Shown piece after piece: positions 1 to 5,355 of a DNA stretch of 5,355 nucleotides; the stretch's first letter is position 1, and every line of letters starts with the position of its first letter. The position numbers and the translations under genes were made by a program. The DNA comes from Ruminococcus difficilis (GTDB lineage: Bacteria > Bacillota_A > Clostridia > Oscillospirales > Acutalibacteraceae): positions 1 to 5,355 of the forward strand of contig NZ_JAEQMG010000009.1 of assembly GCF_016680995.1 (NCBI RefSeq), written 5' to 3'. The notes beneath the pieces are model-generated. The model made no database searches. It had not been told where the DNA came from and saw only the letters and a program-made list of their open reading frames with translations.

Positions 1-1311
1 CTGCGCGTTGATTTCTTTGCTGACGAACCGAGCCTTGAAAAATTCGCCGCGCACTATGAAACCTACGGTTCAGCGGTTGTTGCACTGGGCTATGACCTCG
101 ACACCTTGGTTGACCCGATTCTTGATGAAGCGCCCGATCCGTCCGAGTACGGCGTGTGGGTCAAGAGCGTTCCGACGCTCGCTCAGGAAGGGCTTGACGC
201 GATCAACTGCGCCGACTGGCTCAAGGGTCTGATTATCAACGGTATTATCGGCGGCGTAGGCTCGGTACTGGGCTTCCTGCCGCAGATGCTCGTGCTCTTC
301 TTCTTTCTTGCTTTCCTCGAAAGCTGCGGCTACATGTCGCGTATCGCCTTCGTTATGGACAGGATTTTCCGCAAGTTCGGACTCTCGGGCAAGTCGTTTA
401 TCCCGATGCTTATCGGCACCGGCTGCGGAGTTCCGGGCATCATGGCTTCGCGCACGATCGAAAACGAGCGCGACCGCCGCATGACTATAATGACAACCAC
501 CTTCATTCCCTGCGGCGCAAAGCTGCCTGTTATCTCGATGATCACAACGGCGCTTTTCGGCGGCGCGTGGTGGGTAGCGCCGAGCGCGTATTTTATGGGC
601 ATGGCGGCTATAATAGTTTCGGGCATAATGCTCAAAAAGACAAAAATCTTCTCGGGTGATCCCGCTCCGTTTGTCATGGAGCTTCCCGCATACCACCTCC
701 CGACATTAAGCAACATTCTGCGTTCAATGTGGGACAGAGGCTGGTCGTTTGTCAAGAAGGCAGGCACTGTTATCCTGCTCGCGTCTGTCATTATCTGGGC
801 AGGCTCACACTTCGGCTGGACGAACGGCGTGTTCGGCTTCAGCACAGATATGGCGCTCGCGGACAGTATTCTCGGCAAAATCGGCGATGCAATCAAGTGG
901 ATATTCATTCCGCTCGGCTTCGGCAACAGCACAGCGAGCGTAGCGACTATAATGGGACTTATCGCGAAGGAAGAGATCGTCGGCGTATTCGGAGTACTCG
1001 ACTTCATCAGCATGACAAAACTCTCGGCGTACTCCTTCCTGACCTTCAATCTTCTCTGCGCACCGTGTATTGCTGCTATGAGCGCAATCAGAAGAGAGAT
1101 GAACTCAGCCGCGTGGACGGCATTTGCTCTCGCGTATCAGTGCCTGTTCGCTTACGCTGTGTCGCTGATGATCTATCAGCTCGGCTCGGCATTCTTCGGG
1201 AATATGAATCTTATCGGTCTTATCGCGGCGGTTATCGTGATGGCTCTCATCATTTACCTGCTCGTCAGACCTTACAAGGAACCGAAAAAGCTAAATGTAA
1301 AGCTCAAGTGA
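1..1311 (+). CDS. feoB: Ferrous iron transport protein B (FeoB), C-terminal part, 5'-truncated by window edge
   Basis: The reading frame is open from base 1 to the TGA at 1309-1311, giving 436 residues; the N-terminal G-protein domain and first membrane helix lie upstream of the window. FeoB is the inner-membrane Fe(II) importer. Visible landmarks, numbered from the first window codon, are a hydrophobic block with CGYMSRIAFVMDR near 109-121, the Gate motif GTGCGVPG at 139-146 followed by ASRTIENERDRR, FIPCGAKLPV at 168-177, the second Gate region with GLIAKEEIVG near 319-328, and LLCAPCIAAMSAIRRE at 351-366. The two Gate-region Cys residues (GCG and PCG) are the ones usually proposed to line the iron path. 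Residues about 1-60 are an acidic, soluble-looking segment where Escherichia coli FeoB has a much shorter loop. The C-terminus ends with a basic tail after the last helix. The gene is followed 7 nt later by its small partner. Confidence 0.97.
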   Translation: MRVDFFADEPSLEKFAAHYETYGSAVVALGYDLDTLVDPILDEAPDPSEYGVWVKSVPTLAQEGLDAINCADWLKGLIINGIIGGVGSVLGFLPQMLVLFFFLAFLESCGYMSRIAFVMDRIFRKFGLSGKSFIPMLIGTGCGVPGIMASRTIENERDRRMTIMTTTFIPCGAKLPVISMITTALFGGAWWVAPSAYFMGMAAIIVSGIMLKKTKIFSGDPAPFVMELPAYHLPTLSNILRSMWDRGWSFVKKAGTVILLASVIIWAGSHFGWTNGVFGFSTDMALADSILGKIGDAIKWIFIPLGFGNSTASVATIMGLIAKEEIVGVFGVLDFISMTKLSAYSFLTFNLLCAPCIAAMSAIRREMNSAAWTAFALAYQCLFAYAVSLMIYQLGSAFFGNMNLIGLIAAVIVMALIIYLLVRPYKEPKKLNVKLK

Positions 1312-1318
1312 GGTATAT

Positions 1319-1480
1319 ATGGAATGGTTAGCTGCTAATTGGGGCACCATCGTTGTCGGCACGGCAGTCGCGGCGGTTTTAGCCCTGATAATTATAAACA
1401 GAGTAAAGAAGAAAAAACAGGGTCAGTCAACCTGCGGCTGCGGCTGCGCAAACTGCCCGATGAAAAATCAGTGCCATTAA
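1319..1480 (+). CDS. FeoB-associated Cys-rich small membrane protein (53 aa)
   Basis: This short gene begins at ATG 1319, 7 nt after the feoB stop. Its ribosome site GAGG (1310-1313) overlaps that stop, which suggests translational coupling. The protein has one predicted membrane helix at about residues 7-26, then a cytoplasm-retaining basic run (RVKKKK, 28-33), then a compact cysteine tail: C39, C41, C43, C46 and C52 (pattern C-x-C-x-C-x2-C-x5-C), with His as the last residue. This architecture matches the FeoB-associated Cys-rich membrane protein family, which I recall as Pfam PF12669, long mislabelled a virus attachment protein. The topology predicted by the positive-inside rule is N-out, C-in, so the cysteines would face the cytoplasm. 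An accessory role in Fe(II) hand-off or in stabilising FeoB is an inference from synteny and the metal-binding-like tail; I know of no established biochemical function. Confidence 0.9.
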   Translation: MEWLAANWGTIVVGTAVAAVLALIIINRVKKKKQGQSTCGCGCANCPMKNQCH

Positions 1481-1485
1481 TTTTT

Positions 1486-1522
1486 CAGCCATATCGGTTT
1501 TCGGTATGGCTGTAATTATTTA
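1486..1522 (+). terminator. Probable intrinsic terminator of the feo operon
   Basis: An 11-bp stem (1486-1496 pairing with 1502-1512, one T-G wobble, otherwise perfect) encloses a 5-nt loop. It begins 6 nt after the stop of the Cys-rich gene. The tail TAATTATTTA is AT-rich but broken by A residues, so this is a moderate rather than a perfect rho-independent terminator. It lies between the feo genes and a new promoter, where a terminator is expected. Confidence 0.75.
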
Positions 1523-1532
1523 CCGAAAAATA

Positions 1533-1562
1533 TTGACGTTGCTTCCGTATTTGTGTTATCAT
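1533..1562 (+). promoter_or_regulatory. Sigma-A-type promoter for the galactanase unit
   Basis: TTGACG (1533-1538) matches 5 of 6 bases of the -35 consensus. After an 18-nt spacer comes TATCAT (1557-1562), which matches 5 of 6 bases of the -10 consensus and is preceded by TG plus one base (1554-1556), an extended -10. Transcription would start near 1569 and give a leader of about 25 nt before the ATG at 1594. I see no clear inverted-repeat operator overlapping it. Confidence 0.7.
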
Positions 1563-1572
1563 TGTTATATAA

Positions 1573-3067
<1,495 letters not shown>

Positions 3068-3069
<2 letters not shown>

Positions 3070-3074
3070 GGAGG
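3068..3074 (+). promoter_or_regulatory. Ribosome binding site overlapping the galactanase stop
   Basis: AAGGAGG shares two bases with the TAA stop (3067-3069) of the galactanase and sits 8 nt before ATG 3083. The overlap makes translational coupling and a shared transcript likely. Confidence 0.85.
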
Positions 3075-3082
3075 CAAATAAT

Positions 3083-3673
3083 ATGAACACCATCAAAAAC
3101 AATATCCCGATTATCCTGATGCTGCTTTTTGAAATCGCAGTTGGCGTATTTCTGCTTATCAACCCCGAGACCTTCACAACCATTGTGGTGATTTGCTTCG
3201 GAATCTTCCTCACGGTAGTCGGTCTGATTTATCTTATCCGCTATTTCAGTGCGCGCAAGAAGCAGGAGGAGAGTACCTTTACTCTTATCTGGTCGATAAT
3301 CCTGCTTGCGATAGGAATATTCACAATTTCAGCTCACGGTCTGATCATGTCCTTCTTTGCCTTTATCGCGATACTCTACGGTGTGATACTGCTGATTTCG
3401 GGCTTTATAAAGATCATGGGATATTTCAACTCAAGAAAAGCCAACCAGCCTGTTTCCGCTTTCAGCATCATCAGCGCGATAATTTCTGTAATCCTCGGCG
3501 GCGTTATTCTTGTTAACCCATTTGAAACCACTCACTTTCTATTTATGTTCGCGGGAATCGCGATTCTCGTGTCGGCACTGTTTGACATCATCACTCTGAT
3601 TTTTGTCGCTCGCGCAGGCAGACAGGTGATCGACGACGGCTATGTTGAAGCGACGGTTTATGACGAGGACTAA
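3083..3673 (+). CDS. DUF308 / HdeD-like six-helix membrane protein
   Basis: This 196-residue, very hydrophobic protein has about six membrane segments, roughly at residues 8-26, 31-54, 65-84, 88-113, 125-145 and 149-175. Basic residues after the second helix (RYFSARKK) and after the fourth (NSRKA) suggest these loops are cytoplasmic. The pattern of short paired helices with a recurring element (GVFLLINPETF near 21-31 and GVILVNPFETT near 140-150) is characteristic of the DUF308 family that includes E. coli HdeD, which is linked to acid resistance there. The tail (DDGYVEATVYDED) is acidic and probably cytosolic. The biochemical function is unknown in this group, and a stress or envelope role would be inference only. 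The gene starts 13 nt after the galactanase and precedes the DUF1893 gene by 26 nt. A generic small membrane protein of another family is the alternative. Confidence 0.85.
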   Translation: MNTIKNNIPIILMLLFEIAVGVFLLINPETFTTIVVICFGIFLTVVGLIYLIRYFSARKKQEESTFTLIWSIILLAIGIFTISAHGLIMSFFAFIAILYGVILLISGFIKIMGYFNSRKANQPVSAFSIISAIISVILGGVILVNPFETTHFLFMFAGIAILVSALFDIITLIFVARAGRQVIDDGYVEATVYDED

Positions 3674-3699
3674 TAGACAACAGTAAGAGGTGAAGCAAA

Positions 3700-4092
3700 A
3701 TGATAACCGAAATGACCTATGCGCGTCAGATGCTCAGCATCGGCGGCTATAAACTCGTCGTCTGCGCGAAGGACAGCGTCCATGTTTCCGAGGATAGCGG
3801 ACTTGATTCGCTGCTTTCACTTGTCGGAGAGGACACATGGATTGGTGCTGCCGCAGCCGACAAGGTTGTCGGAAAAGCCGCGGCGATGCTCTTTGTACTC
3901 TTAAGGGTGAAGTCTTTGTACGCGGAGGTTATCACGGAAACCGCTAAGGCAGTGCTCGAGGCGCAGGGTATCGAATGCGTGTACGGAACGCTTGTTGAGC
4001 GTCTTATCGATGCCGACGGCAAGGTGTGTCCGTCAGAGCTGGCGGTTGAGAATGTCGTCGATCCTTCCGACGCACCCGCAGCGCTTAAATAA
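3700..4092 (+). CDS. DUF1893 family protein (deaminase-like fold, function unknown)
   Basis: This 130-residue soluble protein has a ribosome site AGAGGTGA (3686-3693) 6 nt before ATG 3700. Family landmarks are YKLVVCAKDSVHVSEDSG (17-34), the invariant-looking ADKVVGKAAA (53-62), LYAEVITETA (73-82), the GIECVYGTLVERLI segment (90-103) and the C-terminal CPSE (110-113), which corresponds to the usual CPxE/CPME end of DUF1893 proteins. The structural prototype known to me is Thermotoga TM1506, which has a cytidine-deaminase-like fold, but no reaction is established. The protein lacks the standard zinc-binding HxE/PCxxC pair of true cytidine deaminases, so calling it a deaminase would be unjustified. 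The family is common in Clostridia, often as a small single-domain protein of about this length. It lies in line with the DUF308 and ldh genes and may share their transcript. Confidence 0.88.
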   Translation: MITEMTYARQMLSIGGYKLVVCAKDSVHVSEDSGLDSLLSLVGEDTWIGAAAADKVVGKAAAMLFVLLRVKSLYAEVITETAKAVLEAQGIECVYGTLVERLIDADGKVCPSELAVENVVDPSDAPAALK

Positions 4093-4140
4093 ACAATAAT
4101 TTTTTGGAAATATTATCTTTGTAACAGGGAGTGATTATCT

Positions 4141-5094
4141 ATGGTAGAAATGAACAGCAGAAAGGCGGCAATCATCGGCTGCGGATTTGTAGGCTCGGCA
4201 TCGGCTTTTTCACTTATGGAGAGCCATCTTTTTTCCGAGATCGTGCTGATCGACGCTGACAAGGACAGGGCAGAGGGTGAAGCTCTCGATATAAGCCACG
4301 GACTGCCTTTCTCAAAACCCATGCAGATTTACGCGGGCACTTATCAGGACATCAGCGACGCCGCCGTCGTAATTGTCACCGCGGGCGCGGGTCAGAAGCC
4401 GGGTGAAACAAGACTCGATTTGGTCAAGAAGAACGTCGCGATCTTCAAGTCGATTATTCCGGAAGTAGCCAAGTACAACCGCTCGGGCATTCTTCTGATA
4501 GTCGCGAACCCCGTTGATATCCTGACCTACGTCGCAAAGCAGCTCAGCGGATATCCCTCGAACCGCGTGTTTGGCTCGGGAACCGTTCTCGATACCGCGA
4601 GATTGAAGTATATGCTCGGCGAGCACCTCGGGGTTGACAGCAGAAGTATCCACGCCTTCATAATCGGCGAGCACGGCGACAGCGAGATCGCCGCGTGGAG
4701 CAGCGCGAATGTATCGGGCGTTCCGCTCTTCAAGTTCTGCAACATGCGCGGACATTTCCACGAGGAAGAAACTTCGCGCAGAATCGCCGAGGAGGTCAAG
4801 AACAGCGCCTACGAGATCATAAAGCGCAAGAAGGCGACCTACTACGGCATCGCGATGTCGGTAAAGCGCATCTGCGAGGCGATTGTAAGGGACGAGAAAT
4901 CGATCCTGCCTGTATCGAGCATACAGAATTCGGAGAAAATCAACGGCGTCGCGCTCAGTATGCCCGCGATTGTCGGCAAGCATGGCGTTGAGGGTCAGGT
5001 TCCGATTGAACTCAGCGATGAGGAGCGCGCAGCTCTGCAGCGTTCTGCCGACACTCTTAAGGCGGTACTCAACGACGTTCTTGAAGAGGAATAG
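4141..5094 (+). CDS. ldh: L-lactate dehydrogenase (NAD-dependent)
   Basis: This 317-residue, full-length cytosolic enzyme reduces pyruvate to L-lactate and regenerates NAD+ during sugar fermentation. The Rossmann motif GCGFVG is at 13-18, with NAD-selecting D38 at the end of the second strand. The substrate loop GAGQKPGETRLDLVKKN (82-98) contains Q85, the residue that marks lactate rather than malate dehydrogenase, and catalytic R91. VANP holds N123, LDTAR holds D151 and substrate-binding R154, and GEHGD holds the catalytic H178. ATYYGIA holds T233, equivalent to the pyruvate-pocket threonine. At the classical fructose-1,6-bisphosphate site, His is kept (H171) but the usual Arg is Lys (K156). 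The start is supported by AGGGAGTGA (4126-4134), 6 nt upstream; M4 is a possible alternative start. The gene follows the DUF1893 gene by 48 nt without a clear terminator, so it may be read from the galactanase promoter, a weak local promoter, or both. Confidence 0.97.
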   Translation: MVEMNSRKAAIIGCGFVGSASAFSLMESHLFSEIVLIDADKDRAEGEALDISHGLPFSKPMQIYAGTYQDISDAAVVIVTAGAGQKPGETRLDLVKKNVAIFKSIIPEVAKYNRSGILLIVANPVDILTYVAKQLSGYPSNRVFGSGTVLDTARLKYMLGEHLGVDSRSIHAFIIGEHGDSEIAAWSSANVSGVPLFKFCNMRGHFHEEETSRRIAEEVKNSAYEIIKRKKATYYGIAMSVKRICEAIVRDEKSILPVSSIQNSEKINGVALSMPAIVGKHGVEGQVPIELSDEERAALQRSADTLKAVLNDVLEEE

Positions 5095-5104
5095 GAAGAA
5101 AGTA

Positions 5105-5133
5105 AAGGTCGGGTCTTGTGTTGGCCCGACCTT
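5105..5133 (+). terminator. GC-rich hairpin after ldh, possible terminator lacking a U-tract
   Basis: A perfect 9-bp stem (5105-5113 with 5125-5133), extendable inward by a wobble and a C-G pair, starts 10 nt after the ldh stop. It is where a terminator is expected, but the downstream bases (AACGATGCGG) contain no T-run. The first T-run (5157-5163) is 23 nt further on, too distant for classical intrinsic termination. It may instead act as a 3'-end stabilising hairpin or a factor-assisted terminator. Confidence 0.6.
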
Positions 5134-5154
5134 AACGATGCGGAAATAATTACA

Positions 5155-5169
5155 TATTTTTTTGAAAAA
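5155..5169 (+). promoter_or_regulatory. UP-like AT element of the tRNA promoter
   Basis: A run of seven T (5157-5163), one G and five A (5165-5169) ends 4 nt before the -35 box. Relative to a start near 5209 this covers about -52 to -40. The T-run/A-run order and spacing resemble the consensus UP element bound by the RNA polymerase alpha C-terminal domains, typical of stable-RNA promoters. Confidence 0.55.
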
Positions 5170-5173
5170 CATA

Positions 5174-5202
5174 TTGACAAATCAGCGGTTCTGTGCTAAA
5201 CT
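5174..5202 (+). promoter_or_regulatory. Promoter of the tRNA operon
   Basis: A perfect -35 box TTGACA (5174-5179), an optimal 17-nt spacer and TAAACT (5197-5202, 4 of 6 consensus bases) with an extended -10 TG at 5194-5195. The start would be near 5209, about 32 nt before the first tRNA. Confidence 0.85.
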
Positions 5203-5240
5203 ATTTACTGTTGCCGAGAGAAGCAGCGGCAAAGGCAGTT

Positions 5241-5316
5241 GGGAGTTTAGCTCAGCTGGGAGAGCATCTGCCTTACAAGCAGAGGGTCACAGGTTCGAGC
5301 CCTGTAACTCCCACCA
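5241..5316 (+). tRNA. tRNA-Val (anticodon UAC)
   Basis: The complete cloverleaf is 76 nt including an encoded CCA end. The acceptor stem is 5241-5247 with 5306-5312, closed by GGGAGTT and AACTCCC. The D-arm is GCTC/GAGC around an 8-nt loop with GG. The anticodon stem TCTGC/GCAGA encloses loop CTTACAA, with anticodon TAC at 5274-5276, which reads GUA and, by wobble, other valine codons. The T-arm is ACAGG/CCTGT around TTCGAGC. A74-type discriminator A5313 is followed by CCA 5314-5316. It is the first gene of a tRNA cluster, and the next tRNA follows after 5 nt. Transcript processing between them would be needed. Confidence 0.97.
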
Positions 5317-5321
5317 ATAAT

Positions 5322-5355
5322 GGCCCGGTAGTTCAGTTGGTTAGAACGCTAGCCT
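5322..5355 (+). tRNA. Second tRNA, 3'-truncated by window edge; probably tRNA-Asp
   Basis: The 5' half of a tRNA starts 5 nt after the CCA of tRNA-Val: acceptor strand GGCCCGG (5322-5328), TA at positions 8-9, D-arm GTTC/GAAC around AGTTGGTTA, G26, anticodon 5' strand CTAGC (5349-5353) and CT. The window stops just before the anticodon. The GGTAGTTCAGTTGGTTAGAA stretch and the AGCCT lead-in are typical of bacterial tRNA-Asp(GUC), but the identity is inferred because the anticodon is not visible. Confidence 0.8.

Noticed and set aside
70..1049. Long reverse-strand open frames (70-696 and 330-1049) within feoB
   Set aside because: They lie wholly antisense to a clear FeoB frame, have no recognisable motif and no ribosome site, and their composition is that expected of a complementary shadow.
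729..1331. 200-codon + strand open frame overlapping feoB in another frame
   Set aside because: It is Arg-rich out-of-frame translation of the FeoB membrane region, which carries conserved motifs in frame 1; there is no sign of a frameshift.
4056..4116. Possible terminator between the DUF1893 gene and ldh (5-bp stem at 4056-4072 plus T-run near 4100)
   Set aside because: The stem is only 5 bp, lies inside the coding region and is more than 25 nt from the T-run, so it cannot be a standard intrinsic terminator.
4111..4116. Possible separate ldh promoter with TATTAT as -10
   Set aside because: No acceptable -35 box exists 16-18 nt upstream (the bases there are A-rich from the DUF1893 stop), and the gap is AT-rich, so a chance match is likely. 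A weak internal promoter cannot be excluded.
4312..5172. 286-codon reverse-strand open frame opposite ldh
   Set aside because: It is antisense to a full-length conserved LDH and would have to start in the tRNA promoter region; no family features are visible.

Overview
The window looks like a chromosomal segment from an anaerobic, low-oxygen-niche Firmicute of class Clostridia, most probably Ruminococcaceae/Oscillospiraceae (Ruminococcus-like). The pointers are purine-rich Shine-Dalgarno sites before every gene, a clostridial-type FeoB followed by its small Cys-rich partner, a secreted GH53 galactanase carrying a dockerin, a DUF1893 protein, and a fermentative L-lactate dehydrogenase. Coding regions are moderately GC-rich and the gaps are AT-rich. 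The genus is an inference, not something the sequence proves.

Layout, all on the + strand. Positions 1-1480 hold the end of a ferrous-iron uptake operon: the C-terminal 436 residues of FeoB (its N-terminal GTPase lies upstream of the window) and a 53-residue FeoB-associated membrane protein, closed by a hairpin terminator. A sigma-A-type promoter then starts a second transcription unit (about 1569-5094). It contains a GH53 endo-beta-1,4-galactanase with a C-terminal type I dockerin, a six-helix DUF308/HdeD-like membrane protein, a DUF1893 protein and L-lactate dehydrogenase. The gaps are 13, 26 and 48 nt with no convincing terminator between them, so co-transcription is plausible. After ldh comes a strong GC hairpin without a U-tract. 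A tRNA operon follows, with a near-consensus promoter and an AT-rich UP-like element: tRNA-Val(UAC) is complete, and a second tRNA, probably tRNA-Asp, is cut by the window edge just before its anticodon.

Together the genes describe a plant-polysaccharide-degrading gut or rumen type anaerobe. Ferrous iron is imported by FeoB. Pectin side-chain galactan is cut outside the cell by an enzyme that can probably be docked onto a cohesin-bearing scaffold or surface protein. Sugar-derived pyruvate is reduced to lactate by LDH to regenerate NAD+. The roles of the DUF308 and DUF1893 proteins are unknown.

I found no mobile element, CRISPR array, toxin-antitoxin pair or phage gene. The window reads as ordinary core and carbohydrate-utilisation DNA. 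The more interesting points are the linkerless dockerin with unusual recognition residues, the mixed galactanase-DUF308-DUF1893-ldh unit, and a Lys replacing the usual Arg at the LDH allosteric site.
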